From Janthinobacterium sp. (GTDB lineage: Bacteria > Pseudomonadota > Gammaproteobacteria > Burkholderiales > Chitinibacteraceae), in the NCBI GenBank assembly GCA_025360045.1, contig JANYCY010000059.1:1-63708 (forward strand): a DNA stretch of 63,708 nt. The letters are read 5' to 3'. Below the pieces are notes generated by a model. The model had not been told where the DNA came from, made no database searches, and saw only the letters and a list, made by a program, of their open reading frames with translations. Made by a program: the position numbers and the translations under genes. Of the stretch, positions 17,559 to 29,833 are shown piece by piece; position 1 is the stretch's first letter, and every line of letters starts with the position of its first letter.

Positions 17559-20402
17559 TTACAGTGTACGAGCAATTTCAACGATTTCGAAGATTTCCAA
17601 CTGGTCGCCCAATTGCAAGTCGTTGAAGTTCTTCAAGCTCAGACCACATTCAAAGCCAGCTTTCACTTCCTTAGCATCGTCTTTGTAGCGCTTCAAGCTA
17701 TCGAGTGTACCTTGGTGAACAACCACGTTATTACGCAGCAAGCGCACACCCGCATGACTGCGGATCAAGCCTTCCATCACCAAGCAACCTGCAATCGTGC
17801 CCACCTTGGAAACAGTAAAGACCTGACGAATCTCAACCATACCAATGATTTGTTCACGTTTTTCTGGAGCCAACATACCTGACAATGCCAGCTTCACGTC
17901 ATCAACTACATCGTAAATGATGTTGTAGTAACGGATGTCAACGCCTTCAGATTCTGCAAGCTTACGCGCAGCAGCATCAGCACGTGAGTTGAAACCAACC
18001 ACCACGGCTTTAGAAGCCAGTGCCAAGTTAATATCAGACTCGCTGATCCCACCCACGGCACTGTGCAGAATTTGCACGCGTACTTCGTCGGTAGACAGTT
18101 TTTGCAAGCTTTGTGACAACGCTTCGGCAGAACCTTGTACGTCGGCTTTGATGATGATCGGCAGATTGCGAACTTCGCCTTCTGTCATTTGCGCCATCAT
18201 GTTTTCTAGCTTGGACGCTTGTTGACGAGCCAACTTAACATCACGGAACTTACCTTGACGGAACAGCGCAATTTCACGCGCTTTCTTCTCATCAGACAAG
18301 ACCATCGCGTCTTCACCGGCCGCAGGCACTTCGGATAGGCCCAGAATTTCTACTGGAATCGAAGGACCGGCTTCCAAGATCGATTTGCCGTGTTCATCAA
18401 GAATCGCACGAACGCGACCAGATACTTGACCAGCAAGAATCACGTCACCCTTACGCAAAGTGCCTGATTGAATCAGCATCGAAGCAACTGGACCACGACC
18501 TTTGTCCAAACGCGCTTCAATGATAATCCCTTTCGCTGGCGCATCTTCCGCAGCAGTCAGCTCAAGCACTTCGGCTTGCAGCAAGATCGCTGTCAGCAAT
18601 TCATCGATACCCAAGCCTTTTTTAGCCGAGACATCCACAAACATCGCATCACCACCCCAATCTTCTGGCACAACTTCGTGTGTAACCAGTTCTTGACGGA
18701 TGCGCTCTGGATTTGCTTCAGGCTTATCAATCTTATTCACGGCAACCACAATCGGCACACCGGCGGCTTTCGCGTGAGCGATCGCCTCGATGGTTTGTGG
18801 CATCACGCCGTCGTCAGCGGCAACCACCAAGACCACGATATCGGTCAGCTTGGCACCACGAGCACGCATCGCGGTAAACGCTTCGTGACCTGGGGTATCA
18901 AGGAAGGTGATCATGCCTTTTTCGGTTTGTACATGGTACGCGCCGATATGCTGAGTAATACCGCCGGCTTCACCGGAGGCCACTTTGGCGGTACGGATGT
19001 AATCCAGTAACGATGTTTTACCGTGGTCAACGTGACCCATGACGGTTACAACGGGTGCGCGTGGCAACAACACATGCTCAACTGCAACTTCGCCGTCACC
19101 CAGATAAATTTCTGGATCATCAAGCTTAGCCGCCATTGGGGTATGACCCATATCCTCGACGATAATCATCGCGGTTTCTTGGTCCAGCACTTGGTTGATG
19201 GTCACCATCATGCCCATCTTCATCAGGGCTTTAACCACTTCAACGCCCTTCACTGCCATTTTGTGCGCAAGATCAGTCACAGAAATGGTTTCTGGAACCA
19301 TGACTTCGTGCACTACTTTGTCAGTAGGGGCTTGGAAACCGTGTGCATTGTCTGGATTCGCTGCAGCTTGACGGCCTTTGCCACCCTTCTTGCTCTTCCA
19401 ATCATTACCGGCATCGCCACCACGGCTACGAATGCCTTTCTTACCACGACCATCGCTCCAAGGCTCTTTCTTGCCCGGGGCTGCCGCTGGCTTTTTATCG
19501 CCAGGTTTTGCCGCAGGTGAAGCGCTGCTTGGCGTAGCCGCTGGTTTTGGACGACTTGCTGGCGCAGGTGCTGCAACTGGAGCCGGTGCTGGCGCAGGTG
19601 CTGCAACCGGAGCCGGTGCAACTGGCTCTGGCGCTTTCATTGGCTCATTGCGTGGTTTGCGCAATTCAACACGCATACCCACACGTGGGCGATCTGGATG
19701 GCTGGCTTGCGATGCGCCCGGCGAAGGACGAGTCACCGCAGGCGCTACCGATGCGGGGGTAGCAGCAGGTGCTGGCGCAGGTGCTGCCGGCTTCGCGGCA
19801 ACGGGTGCAGCTTGCGCTGGTTTTGCCACAACAGGCGCAACAACCGCAACTGGAGCCGGTGTTGGCGCAGGTGTTGGCGCAGGTGCAACAGGCGCTGCAA
19901 CTGGAGCAACCGCCACAGGGGCAGCCACTTCAGCAGGCGCTTTACCGCCTTGCTTCGCACGCATTTCTGCAGCTTGACGAGCAAACAGTTCATTCTGACG
20001 ACGCGCTTGCGCTTCGCGAGAAGTGCGTTCCGCTTCATCAATGACTTGCGCAGAAGCCGGTGCAGCAACAACAGGCTCTGCAGCACGTGGTGCAGCAACT
20101 TCCGCTACGGCAGACACTTCAACCACACGTTTTTTACGCACTTCTACCGGAATCGACTTTGCTTTACCTGTTGAATCTGTTTTACGGATTTCAGTATTTT
20201 GCTTACGGTTCACAGTAATTTTTTTATCACCATCACTACCGTGCTTCTTTTTTAGGTGATCGAGCAGGCACGCTTTATCAGTCGCGGTAACCACATCTAC
20301 TTCACTCGATTTATTCACACCTGCTGCGCGGAATTGTTCCAGCAGCTCTTGCGATGGCATCTTTAGCTCTACCGCAAATTGGTTGACATTGAGTTCACTC
20401 AT
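17559..20402 (-). CDS. infB: Translation initiation factor IF-2
   Basis: A 947-residue GTPase that brings fMet-tRNA to the 30S subunit. The N-terminal IF2 domain (~1-50) is followed by a long Ala/Pro/Val-rich linker (~104-310) and a basic GKK/GRGKKG stretch. The G domain starts near 450: G1 GHVDHGKTS (456-464), then DTPGHEAF and NKIDKP. Domains II-IV finish with the C-terminal fMet-tRNA-binding barrel. The linker is encoded by repetitive GC-rich DNA, so its length may vary between strains. GGGAGAG precedes the ATG. It lies 18 bp after nusA. Confidence 0.98.
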   Translation of the reverse strand: MSELNVNQFAVELKMPSQELLEQFRAAGVNKSSEVDVVTATDKACLLDHLKKKHGSDGDKKITVNRKQNTEIRKTDSTGKAKSIPVEVRKKRVVEVSAVAEVAAPRAAEPVVAAPASAQVIDEAERTSREAQARRQNELFARQAAEMRAKQGGKAPAEVAAPVAVAPVAAPVAPAPTPAPTPAPVAVVAPVVAKPAQAAPVAAKPAAPAPAPAATPASVAPAVTRPSPGASQASHPDRPRVGMRVELRKPRNEPMKAPEPVAPAPVAAPAPAPAPVAAPAPASRPKPAATPSSASPAAKPGDKKPAAAPGKKEPWSDGRGKKGIRSRGGDAGNDWKSKKGGKGRQAAANPDNAHGFQAPTDKVVHEVMVPETISVTDLAHKMAVKGVEVVKALMKMGMMVTINQVLDQETAMIIVEDMGHTPMAAKLDDPEIYLGDGEVAVEHVLLPRAPVVTVMGHVDHGKTSLLDYIRTAKVASGEAGGITQHIGAYHVQTEKGMITFLDTPGHEAFTAMRARGAKLTDIVVLVVAADDGVMPQTIEAIAHAKAAGVPIVVAVNKIDKPEANPERIRQELVTHEVVPEDWGGDAMFVDVSAKKGLGIDELLTAILLQAEVLELTAAEDAPAKGIIIEARLDKGRGPVASMLIQSGTLRKGDVILAGQVSGRVRAILDEHGKSILEAGPSIPVEILGLSEVPAAGEDAMVLSDEKKAREIALFRQGKFRDVKLARQQASKLENMMAQMTEGEVRNLPIIIKADVQGSAEALSQSLQKLSTDEVRVQILHSAVGGISESDINLALASKAVVVGFNSRADAAARKLAESEGVDIRYYNIIYDVVDDVKLALSGMLAPEKREQIIGMVEIRQVFTVSKVGTIAGCLVMEGLIRSHAGVRLLRNNVVVHQGTLDSLKRYKDDAKEVKAGFECGLSLKNFNDLQLGDQLEIFEIVEIARTL

Positions 20403-20420
20403 GCATTTCTCTCCCGAGCG

Positions 20421-21893
20421 TTAGGCGAACCAGTGCTCGCGCGCCTTCATGATCAGTTGCTTGGCAGCTTCTTCATCAATTCCGGTCATTTCTATCAGCT
20501 CGTCGACGGCTAGTTCGGCGAGTTCGTCTCGGGTATGAACCTCTTTATCAGCCAGTAAGGCAGCAAGTTCTGGTGTCATCCCCTGAAGGCTTTTAAGGTC
20601 TTCTGCTTGGTGCTCAAGCTTTTCTTCACGAGCGATCGCTTGCGTTAGCAAAGCATCACGGGCGCGAGTACGCAGCTCATTGACGGCGTCTTCATCGAAG
20701 GCCTCAATTTCCAGCATTTCAGCAATCGGCACATAAGCCACTTCTTCCAGCGTGGTGAACCCTTCTTCTACAAGAACGTCCGCCACTTCTTCGTCAACCC
20801 CTAGCACATCAATAAAGAGCTGACGCACATTGGCGAACTCTTCTTGGTGTTTTTGCTGTGCTTGGTCAACGGTCATGATATTGATTTTCCAACCGGTAAG
20901 CTCGGCTGCCAATTTCACGTTTTGACCACCACGACCAATGGCCATGGCTAGGTTGTCTTCATCCACCACTACATCCATGCTGTGTGTTTCTTCATCAAGC
21001 ATGATGGAGTTCACTTCAGCTGGAGACAGGGCGTTAATTACAAATTGCGCTGGATCTTGCGACCACAACACAATATCAACCCGCTCGCCTGCCAACTCAT
21101 TAGTCACGGCATTAACGCGCGTACCACGCACACCAATACACGTACCCTGAGGATCAACACGCGCGTCGTTCGATTTTACCGCCACCTTGGCACGTGCACC
21201 TGGATCGCGTGCTACGGCTTTGATCTCGATCAGCTGATTTTCAATCTCAGGCACTTCCATTTCGAAGAGCTTGGTCATGAAATCGCTGGAAATACGCGAC
21301 AGCACCAATTGCGGACCACGACCCATGCGGTCTACTCGTAGCAAGAACGCTTTAACACGATCGCCTACGCGTAAATTTTCCTTAGGGATCATTTGGTCAC
21401 GCGGCAATACGGCTTCCAGCTTACCCAGCTCAAGAATGGCACTGCCACGCTCGATACGCTTGATATTGCCTGAAACAATAAACTCACTGCGTTGCAAAAA
21501 GTCATTCAGATTTTGTTCGCGCTCTGCATCACGGATTTTTTGCAAAATCACTTGCTTGGCAGTTTGTGCACCGATACGACCAAATTCAATCGCCTCAAGC
21601 TCAACCATCCACGTTTCGCCGACTTTCAGCTCTGGATCGTAATCCGGCACATCAGTCATGGCGATCTGACGGGAAGGCTCTTCGTGGTCATTATCTTCAA
21701 CCACGGTCCAGCAGCGGAAACTACGATAATCACCGCTATCACGGTCGATATCCACTTGGATATCCACGTCTTCCTCGTAGCGTTTTTTGGTCGCCGAAGC
21801 CAGTGCCATTTCTAAGGCACCAAACACGACATCTTTTTCTACGTTCTTTTCACGCGCCAGCGCGTCGACCAGCAACAGAATTTCCCGGCTCAT
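20421..21893 (-). CDS. nusA: Transcription termination/antitermination factor NusA
   Basis: A 490-residue RNA polymerase-binding factor for pausing, termination and antitermination. The N-terminal polymerase-binding domain (~1-125) is followed by S1 (~130-200), two KH domains (~205-345; [20 protein letters not shown] marks KH2) and two helix-hairpin-helix acidic repeats at the C-terminus ([20 protein letters not shown] and [20 protein letters not shown]). GGAGGGG precedes the ATG. It is second in the operon. Confidence 0.98.
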   Translation of the reverse strand: MSREILLLVDALAREKNVEKDVVFGALEMALASATKKRYEEDVDIQVDIDRDSGDYRSFRCWTVVEDNDHEEPSRQIAMTDVPDYDPELKVGETWMVELEAIEFGRIGAQTAKQVILQKIRDAEREQNLNDFLQRSEFIVSGNIKRIERGSAILELGKLEAVLPRDQMIPKENLRVGDRVKAFLLRVDRMGRGPQLVLSRISSDFMTKLFEMEVPEIENQLIEIKAVARDPGARAKVAVKSNDARVDPQGTCIGVRGTRVNAVTNELAGERVDIVLWSQDPAQFVINALSPAEVNSIMLDEETHSMDVVVDEDNLAMAIGRGGQNVKLAAELTGWKINIMTVDQAQQKHQEEFANVRQLFIDVLGVDEEVADVLVEEGFTTLEEVAYVPIAEMLEIEAFDEDAVNELRTRARDALLTQAIAREEKLEHQAEDLKSLQGMTPELAALLADKEVHTRDELAELAVDELIEMTGIDEEAAKQLIMKAREHWFA

Positions 21894-21942
21894 CTCACTA
21901 CCCCTCCGGCAAACAACCCGAACATTCTAGGCTGATTAGTTC

Positions 21943-22377
21943 TTAAAACTGCGGCTCTAGCCGCACCTTGTCGATTTGTGATTGCGGCAGGGATAGCTCT
22001 TGTCCATCGACTTCTACGCGCACCACATCATTTTCTAGCCCAATCAATACACCAACGAGCTTTTTACGTTTATCCGGCAACGGTAAGCGCAATTTCACTT
22101 TTACGATCTGCCCGGCAAAGCGAACAAAATCGGCCGCCTTTACAATGGGACGATCCAGCCCAGGGGATGAAACTTCCAGCCGCTCGTAATTCACGCCTTC
22201 AACAATAAAAAGCCGCTCAAGGTGGTGACTTACGGTAACGCAGTCAGTCACATTGATACCGCCTTCCTTATCTATAAAGACCCGAACCAACCCATTTCGC
22301 GCAAGCTCCAGATCAACGAGTTCGTACCCGAGACCTGGCAGGGTGGTTTCCAGCACGTCCTGCATATTTGCTGCCAT
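21943..22377 (-). CDS. rimP: Ribosome maturation factor RimP
   Basis: About 144 residues. RimP supports 30S maturation. Conserved segments are [43 protein letters not shown] and the C-terminal Sm-like fold. The ATG at 22377 has AAAGGA four bases upstream. A GTG five codons earlier (22392) keeps the frame and cannot be excluded, but it overlaps that ribosome site. It is the first gene of the rimP-nusA-infB-rbfA-truB-rpsO-pnp unit. Confidence 0.95.
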   Translation of the reverse strand: MAANMQDVLETTLPGLGYELVDLELARNGLVRVFIDKEGGINVTDCVTVSHHLERLFIVEGVNYERLEVSSPGLDRPIVKAADFVRFAGQIVKVKLRLPLPDKRKKLVGVLIGLENDVVRVEVDGQELSLPQSQIDKVRLEPQF

Positions 22378-22507
22378 ATATTCCTTTGCCACTTATCTGA
22401 CTAAACCGCTGCGAGCCATGCAAATAGCCACAACAAACTTTAACCAGTGAATGCTGCTGCAATACTGCTAGCCGCATTCCGAACACGATACGCAATCGCC
22501 ACAAACA

Positions 22508-22536
22508 AAAAATGGGCTGCAAAACTGCGCCCATTT
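22508..22536 (-). terminator. Terminator-like hairpin in the rimP leader
   Basis: Read leftward, AAATGGGC ... GCCCATTT is an 8-bp stem followed by TTTTTTG. It lies ~130 bases before the rimP start and just downstream of a TACAAT -10-like box (22576-22581), so it is placed as a leader attenuator. The 22378-22688 gap otherwise holds only the two divergent promoters. Confidence 0.6.
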
Positions 22537-22575
22537 CTTTACCACTTCTCCGGCCTTTTAACCAAAGAAGGCGGG

Positions 22576-22581
22576 ATTGTA
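22576..22581 (-). promoter_or_regulatory. Candidate -10 box of the rimP operon
   Basis: TACAAT on the minus strand, 5/6 match to TATAAT, with no clear -35. Transcription would start near 22569. Confidence 0.3.
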
Positions 22582-22688
22582 ACAGAAACAATCATTTAAC
22601 GAAACAGGGAACATAGATACTTGTGAGCTTGACGCTTGAGCACTAGAGTAGTGAAATTTACATGTAATACAAACCGAGGAAAGAGTAG

Positions 22689-24350
22689 ATGGATCAAGCA
22701 TGGTGGGCAAGCTATCAACTGGGCGTTCCCCGGGAAATTGACATGGATGAATTTGCCGCGATTCCTGCGGTACTCGCCCGCTCAGTAGCGCGTTTTGGTG
22801 AACGGCCTGCGTTTTTAAATATGGGAAAATCGATTAGCTACGCCGAGCTAGATCAACAATCGTCCGCTTTTGCGGCCTATTTACAACAGGTCCTCAAACT
22901 GCCACGCGGCTCACGTGTGGCAGTCATGCTACCTAATCTATTGCAATACCCGATTGCGATTTTCGGCATCTTGCGAGCAGGCATGGTGGTCGTGAATGTA
23001 AACCCACTTTACACCCCGCGCGAACTAAGCCATCAGCTCAAAGACTCTGGCTCAGTCGCCATTGTGATTCTGGCCAACTTTGCCCACACGCTAGAAGAAA
23101 TCATCAACGTCAGCGATGTGAAGCATGTATTGCTGACGGAAATTGGCGATCGACTGGATTTTCCTAAGCGCCTAATCGTGAACGCCGTCGTGAAGCACAT
23201 CAAAAAAATGGTGCCTGCATTTAATTTACCGAAACATATTAAATTTAATGACGCCATTAGCGCAGGCAGCAAGCACAAAGCCACTCCCGTTGAACTAGGC
23301 CATAGTGATATTGCTTTCTTACAATACACTGGCGGAACCACCGGCGTTGCCAAGGGTGCCATCCTTACTCACGGCAATATCGTTGCAAATATGCAACAAG
23401 CCCATGCTTGGATTGCCCCTGTGGTCAACGAAGGCACAGAAACGATTGTGACGGCCCTGCCGCTTTATCATATCTTTTCACTCACCGCGAACTGCATGGT
23501 TTTCTCCAAAATTGGCGCAACCAATTTACTGATTACCAACCCACGCGACATCCCTGGCTTTATTAAAGAGATTGGCAAATATCCAGTCACCTGCATGACT
23601 GGCGTTAATACCTTATTTAATGCCCTACTCAACAACGCCGATTTTGCCAAACTCGATTTCAGCAAATGGAAACTGGCTCTCGGTGGCGGCATGGCGGTAC
23701 AACATGCTGTAGCAGACCGCTGGGTAAAAACCACCGGCGTGCGCCTGATTGAAGCTTATGGCCTCACCGAAACATCGCCCGCAGCCATGATGAATCCGAT
23801 GAATTTACCCGAATTCAACGGCATGATTGGCCTACCGATCTCTTCCACCATTGGCGAAGTAAGGAACGAGGAAGGCAAAGTATTGCCCCCAGGTGAGGCA
23901 GGCGAGCTATTTATTCATGGCCCGCAAGTGATGGCAGGCTACTGGCAACGTCCCGATGAAACCGCCAAAGTATTAGGTAAAGACGGCTTTGTGAGCACAG
24001 GGGATGTGGCGATCATGTCACCAAGTGGTTTTTTCCGTTTGGTCGATCGCAAAAAAGACATGATTTTAGTCTCAGGATTTAACGTCTACCCGAATGAAAT
24101 CGAAGATGTAGTCGCTAGTCATCCGGGCGTACTTGAAGTGGCATGCATTGGGGTCAATGATGATAAATCGGGTGAAGCCGTTAAGATCTTTGTGGTCAAA
24201 AAAGATCCTAAGCTCACCCAGGAAGAGCTGATTGCGCATTGCCGCAAGAATCTCACCAATTACAAAATACCGCGCCAAGTTGAGTTTCGAGACAGCCTAC
24301 CTAAGTCAAACGTAGGTAAAATACTTAGACGCGAGTTGCGCCCCACTTAA
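22689..24350 (+). CDS. fadD: Long-chain fatty acid-CoA ligase
   Basis: A 553-residue adenylate-forming enzyme that activates fatty acids with ATP and CoA. The AMP-binding motif YTGGTTGVAKGAILTHGN lies near 216-233, YGLTETSP near 360, and the C-terminal hinge DRKKDMILVSGFNVYPNEIE with the late lysine in KSNVGKILRREL are all in place. The N-terminal LPRGSRVAVMLPN fits FadD. GAGGAAAGAG precedes the ATG. The pilU gene follows after 11 bp; they may share a transcript but have no obvious joint function. Confidence 0.95.
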   Translation: MDQAWWASYQLGVPREIDMDEFAAIPAVLARSVARFGERPAFLNMGKSISYAELDQQSSAFAAYLQQVLKLPRGSRVAVMLPNLLQYPIAIFGILRAGMVVVNVNPLYTPRELSHQLKDSGSVAIVILANFAHTLEEIINVSDVKHVLLTEIGDRLDFPKRLIVNAVVKHIKKMVPAFNLPKHIKFNDAISAGSKHKATPVELGHSDIAFLQYTGGTTGVAKGAILTHGNIVANMQQAHAWIAPVVNEGTETIVTALPLYHIFSLTANCMVFSKIGATNLLITNPRDIPGFIKEIGKYPVTCMTGVNTLFNALLNNADFAKLDFSKWKLALGGGMAVQHAVADRWVKTTGVRLIEAYGLTETSPAAMMNPMNLPEFNGMIGLPISSTIGEVRNEEGKVLPPGEAGELFIHGPQVMAGYWQRPDETAKVLGKDGFVSTGDVAIMSPSGFFRLVDRKKDMILVSGFNVYPNEIEDVVASHPGVLEVACIGVNDDKSGEAVKIFVVKKDPKLTQEELIAHCRKNLTNYKIPRQVEFRDSLPKSNVGKILRRELRPT

Positions 24351-24361
24351 ACGAGTATTTC

Positions 24362-25501
24362 ATGAACCTTTTGCCGTTTTTCAAACTAATGGCGGAACGT
24401 AACGCTTCCGACCTTTTCCTTGCGGCTCAATCACCGATCGTGATTAAAATTGATGGCCTGTGCTACCCCGTCAACAATCAAGTTCTCGCTCCAGAACATG
24501 TCAAACAATTAGCCTATCAATTAATGACACCTGAGCGGATTGCCGAGTTTGAAAACACGCTAGAAATGAACTTTGCCTACCCTGTTACTGGGGTAGGCAG
24601 TTTTCGGATCAACATCTTTAAAGCGCGCGGATCGATTTCGATGGTGGCGCGTTATATTCGCAGCAACATCCCCTCCTTTGATGAGCTACGTGTTCCTGAG
24701 GTGTTAAAAGACCTCATCATGGAAAAGCACGGCATTATTTTGGTGGTGGGCGCGACCGGCTCAGGCAAATCATCCACCATGGCCGCCATGCTTAATCACC
24801 GCAATGAAAACCATGCGGGCCATATTTTGACCATGGAAGACCCGATCGAGTTCTTACATAAGCACAAGAAATCTTTGGTGAATCAGCGCGAAATTGGCAT
24901 TGACACCAAGAGCTACCATGAGGCGCTCAAAAACGCGATGCGTGAAGCGCCCAATGTGCTGATGATAGGTGAGATCCGTGACCGCGAAACCATGACCCAC
25001 GCCATGCAATATGCGCAGGCAGGCCACCTGTGCATCTCTACCTTACACGCCAATAACAGCTACCACTCGCTCTCCCGCGTGGTGAACTTCTACCCACAAG
25101 AATCACGTGAAGCACTGCTTTATGATTTGTCTTCATCCTTAAAAGCGATTGTTTCGCAGCGCTTGGTTAAAAACAAAGAAGGCAAACTGGTTGCTGCCGT
25201 TGAAGTGCTACTCAACACCCCGCGCATTGCAGAGCTCATCCGCGCTGGCGAGCTAAGCGACATCAAACAAGCCATGGAGCAAAGTCTTTCTGAAGGCTCA
25301 CAAACTTTCGAGCAAGCGCTCTATAAGCTTTACCGTAACGGCGAAGTGGAGCTGGATGAAGCGCTTAAAAGCGCCGATTCGGCCACCAATCTATCGTGGC
25401 TAGTCAATAATGCGCAGCCCCTGACCGAGCACAAGAACAACACGCCGGACAACAAACCCGACGCTACTCCCGATATGTCGTTTGATATTTCCTTGCATTA
25501 A
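24362..25501 (+). CDS. pilU: Type IV pilus retraction ATPase PilU
   Basis: A 379-residue hexameric ATPase of the PilT/PilU group that helps retract type IV pili for twitching and DNA uptake. Walker A GATGSGKS is at 130-137, the Asp box (LTMEDPIEF) and Walker B (VLMIGEIRDRETM) follow, and the His box is HLCISTLHANN. The sequence and the extended C-terminal tail (to ~379 residues) fit PilU better than PilT. No other pilus gene is nearby; pilT itself is not in the window. Confidence 0.9.
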   Translation: MNLLPFFKLMAERNASDLFLAAQSPIVIKIDGLCYPVNNQVLAPEHVKQLAYQLMTPERIAEFENTLEMNFAYPVTGVGSFRINIFKARGSISMVARYIRSNIPSFDELRVPEVLKDLIMEKHGIILVVGATGSGKSSTMAAMLNHRNENHAGHILTMEDPIEFLHKHKKSLVNQREIGIDTKSYHEALKNAMREAPNVLMIGEIRDRETMTHAMQYAQAGHLCISTLHANNSYHSLSRVVNFYPQESREALLYDLSSSLKAIVSQRLVKNKEGKLVAAVEVLLNTPRIAELIRAGELSDIKQAMEQSLSEGSQTFEQALYKLYRNGEVELDEALKSADSATNLSWLVNNAQPLTEHKNNTPDNKPDATPDMSFDISLH

Positions 25502-25526
25502 GTCTTAGCCCCCACGTTGATGTGCA

Positions 25527-25626
25527 CGTCATCCCCGAATGCCTGTATCGGGGATCCAGCCGAGCCACTGGATTCCCGACAGAAGCATTCGGGAATGACG
25601 ATTAAAATTCGGGAATGACGATTAAA
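25527..25626. repeat. dRS3-like palindromic repeat
   Basis: CGTCATCCCCGAATGCCTGT ... GGATTCCCGACAGAAGCATT ... CGGGAATGACG forms a long imperfect palindrome. The right end is duplicated: ATTCGGGAATGACGATTAAA occurs twice in tandem from 25587. Confidence 0.7.
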
Positions 25627-25728
25627 ATGAACGCGCCCACCTTTAGCACATCGAGCGAGCGATCCCCAATCGCTCACTCCTCTTCATTCCTGTAAAATTC
25701 TCCCCATATAACCGAGGAAACAACCGCA

Positions 25729-27217
<1,489 letters not shown>

Positions 27218-27227
27218 TTGAATATGC

Positions 27228-27259
27228 AATATGGGCAAGCCCAAAGGCTTGCCCATATT
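27228..27259 (+). terminator. dapE terminator
   Basis: AATATGGGCAAGCC, loop CAAA, GGCTTGCCCATATT is a 14-bp perfect stem followed by TATT, directly after dapE. It may also serve the converging gene at 27290. Confidence 0.85.
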
Positions 27260-27289
27260 TATTCCAAATGTCTTTTAATCTATCTATGC

Positions 27290-27724
27290 TCAGCTTTTTA
27301 GCTTAATAAAATAGGCCATTACCCGCCAACTATCGCTAGTTTCACGAAACGGCACCACGGTTTCGAGCGCTTTTATTTTATTCTCAAACAGGCTTTCATA
27401 TTGCAAGACAAGGTAATCGCCATCAGGCAAACCGGGCACGGTATGAGTGAATTCCGCAGATTTAAACCGACGCGAAATCACCTTACCCAAACGAGCACGC
27501 TCCGATACAGCCCCTTCCTCCCATTTACGTTTGCTCATGGTCTCGTGCACATGATCAGAAAGCCGCTCCCAGCTACGAGCGTAATCTCCATCATCTTGCA
27601 AAACCAACCATGATTTAGCCGCCTCATGCGCCTTAGCCACACTCTCCGCCTGCGCGTTTTCTACAGAGACCAAAGAAATCACCAATAAGATAGAAAGAAT
27701 CAATCGCACAGCCAAGCTCCTCAC
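27290..27724 (-). CDS. DUF4019 exported protein
   Basis: A 144-residue protein with an N-terminal signal peptide (RLILSILLVISLVSVENAQA, cleavage near 26) and a DUF4019 domain: AAKSWLVLQDDGDYARSWER, GKVISRRFKSAEF and PDGDYLVLQYESLFENK. The family is periplasmic and without known function. It is 25 bp after the DUF418 gene on the same strand and probably shares its transcript. Confidence 0.8.
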   Translation of the reverse strand: MRSLAVRLILSILLVISLVSVENAQAESVAKAHEAAKSWLVLQDDGDYARSWERLSDHVHETMSKRKWEEGAVSERARLGKVISRRFKSAEFTHTVPGLPDGDYLVLQYESLFENKIKALETVVPFRETSDSWRVMAYFIKLKS

Positions 27725-27749
27725 CTCTTTATTTAATCTTTAGTAAGAA

Positions 27750-28817
27750 TCAACGACTCACCCGTCGTAAAATCCCCTCTAAAGGCCCTTGTAAAAAAAA
27801 CTTACGCCAATAGCTAGCAAACACTACTGCGAACACACAAAAAATCAGTGCACACGTTAGTGAAAACGCCAAAGACTGCTTATCCAACATCCCCAAAGAT
27901 TCCAACAGCCCCATTCCCAAAATCACATGCGCCAAGTAAAAAGTCAGCGCTAATTGCCCGGTATAGACAAAGGGCATCAGCCATCTTTTTTGCCCATATT
28001 TCTCGCCCAAGGCCACGCAAAGCGCAATGATTACAGTGGCACTCCCCGCCGCACCAATAAAGTACACCGGCAATGGGGGCATGGGCTCGGTATTAAAAAA
28101 GATCTCATAAATAGGGGGCAGCCCCATCAGCCGAGCATAAGGCAAGAACAAGACAGCTAACTCAGCCGACACGGCAGCCAATACGCCCAATAAAAACACG
28201 CGCTCACGTACCGCCACGTGACCTAAATTTTGTCGCCCAATCACCATACCTAACAATAAAAACCCCAACCAAGGCAATACGGGATGAAAACCATTAAAAA
28301 TCAAATTGCGAGTAAAACCTTTAATGGTCCATAAATCAGCATAGGCCAGAGTCTGCCAATCCCATGCCACGCTATAATTAAGCATAAAAAATAGCAAGGT
28401 TGAAACGATTAACAATAAAACAATCAAAGCGAACAAATAGCGGCTAGCCAGCAGCAAACATAAAGCCCCGACTAAGATATACACGCCATAATAATGCAAA
28501 ATATCAGCAGGCCAGATTTCTATATACAAAAGCCCCAAAATAAACAACAACCCGGCCCGCTTAAATAATTCTTTTTTCTCTATGGCCAATAACTGCAAAT
28601 CACCAGATAATCTGGATTGTTGGGTTAGCAAAGATAAGCCCACTCCAGCTAATATCACAAATAATGCAGAAGCGCGCCCATCAAGGATATTCACTACCTT
28701 TAGCCAAGCCATGCTTTCATTGACATGAGCATGCATCACCACTTTAAAATTAACAATCACCATTCCAAAAATAGCCAAGGCACGGGCCAAATCGAAACCT
28801 AGGATTCGTTGTTTCAT
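27750..28817 (-). CDS. DUF418/acyltransferase-3-like membrane protein
   Basis: A 355-residue polytopic membrane protein with about ten hydrophobic helices. The N-terminus RILGFDLARALAIFGMVIVNF and the segment LDGRASALFVILAGVGLSLL match the DUF418/DUF1624 family, related to heparan-glucosaminide acetyltransferases. C-terminal YTGQLALTFYLAHV is the usual DUF418 signature. Its substrate is unknown. The ATG at 28817 has GGGAGA upstream; an earlier ATG (28835) overlaps this site. Confidence 0.82.
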   Translation of the reverse strand: MKQRILGFDLARALAIFGMVIVNFKVVMHAHVNESMAWLKVVNILDGRASALFVILAGVGLSLLTQQSRLSGDLQLLAIEKKELFKRAGLLFILGLLYIEIWPADILHYYGVYILVGALCLLLASRYLFALIVLLLIVSTLLFFMLNYSVAWDWQTLAYADLWTIKGFTRNLIFNGFHPVLPWLGFLLLGMVIGRQNLGHVAVRERVFLLGVLAAVSAELAVLFLPYARLMGLPPIYEIFFNTEPMPPLPVYFIGAAGSATVIIALCVALGEKYGQKRWLMPFVYTGQLALTFYLAHVILGMGLLESLGMLDKQSLAFSLTCALIFCVFAVVFASYWRKFFLQGPLEGILRRVSR

Positions 28818-28847
28818 TTCAATCTCCCATGCCACACAACGCCATGT

Positions 28848-29618
28848 TTAGTATGAATAAGTCACAGCAAGAGAAGCGGAAGGATTGGTTTTTGATTCTG
28901 TTAAAGGGCTATTTTCAGCATTTTTAAATAAACGCTTCACCCCTACAGACGAGGAAACCCCCCAGTTTTTATCAAAAGAGTGATTCCACGTCAGGTTTAA
29001 GCTGCCCGTATCAAACCCCGCAGTAGGCGCATAAGCCTTATACCCTGAGGCCAAGCTTTGCACTGCTGTCACGCCATAATAAGTTTGCGCATATTTAGCA
29101 TCTGCATAATGAGCAAAAGCACCCACCGATACTTGATCACCCTCAGTCGAATAAATCGGCGCAGAAAGCCCCACATTATAGGCATTGCCATTTTCACGAT
29201 GATTCAGCTTTAATTCTGCGCCTAGCGATAAATGCGCAACATCCCATAAATTAACACCTCCCTCTAGGTTTAATAGCGCCGAGCTTTTAATATCTCCCAT
29301 GCCTTTAAACTTACTTTTTGTGTCTGAGAAATTGCCAATATCATCCCCCCTACTCCCCCCATAACCTAAAGCAATACTGCCATCAAAAATGCCTTTTTCT
29401 GCCTGAAAGCCAATACCGCGCATGCCGGCAAAAAAACCATTTGCGGCCTGATAATCTGCATAAAGGAGAGGAGATACTTTATTCTTTTTTCCGCCTACAA
29501 ACTCCGGGCCGTAAGCGGCCCCCACGGCAAGGGTGATTTTTGATTCATCTGCGGGCTTATCTGCGGCATAAAGGGGAGCCACCATAAAGAGAGAAACCAG
29601 AGCAATAATATGACGCAT
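28848..29618 (-). CDS. MipA/OmpV family outer-membrane protein
   Basis: A 256-residue outer-membrane protein with a signal peptide (residues 1-18, cleavage after VAPLYA) and alternating beta strands ending in a C-terminal aromatic residue (LAVTYSY). The N-terminal VGAAYGPEFVGGKKNKVSPL and YQAANGFFAGMRGIGF segments fit the MipA/OmpV family. Members are scaffold or regulated porin-like barrels. It is divergent from the OmpR-type regulator at 29834, which may control it (inference). Confidence 0.87.
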   Translation of the reverse strand: MRHIIALVSLFMVAPLYAADKPADESKITLAVGAAYGPEFVGGKKNKVSPLLYADYQAANGFFAGMRGIGFQAEKGIFDGSIALGYGGSRGDDIGNFSDTKSKFKGMGDIKSSALLNLEGGVNLWDVAHLSLGAELKLNHRENGNAYNVGLSAPIYSTEGDQVSVGAFAHYADAKYAQTYYGVTAVQSLASGYKAYAPTAGFDTGSLNLTWNHSFDKNWGVSSSVGVKRLFKNAENSPLTESKTNPSASLAVTYSY

Positions 29619-29833
29619 GATGCTTACTCGTTTTTTGAAAGTAAGCCATATTAAAGTTTGATCGTAAAAAGTTCCCTCTTGAGCTGTCTATACTTTGTCG
29701 CTAAATTGTACATAAGAAAAAGCTAAAACAAGGTGTATAGAAAGTGTAGATTTTTGCAACGAAGTGTCTTTCCCCAAGCCATCACTGGTAAGCGCTTGTA
29801 CAATACCGATTGCATATCACGTAAGGGTAAACA

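Noticed and set aside
19378-20174. Long rightward frames opposite infB
   Set aside because: They are antisense to the Ala/Pro-rich linker, whose biased codons leave the other strand free of stops; products are low-complexity.
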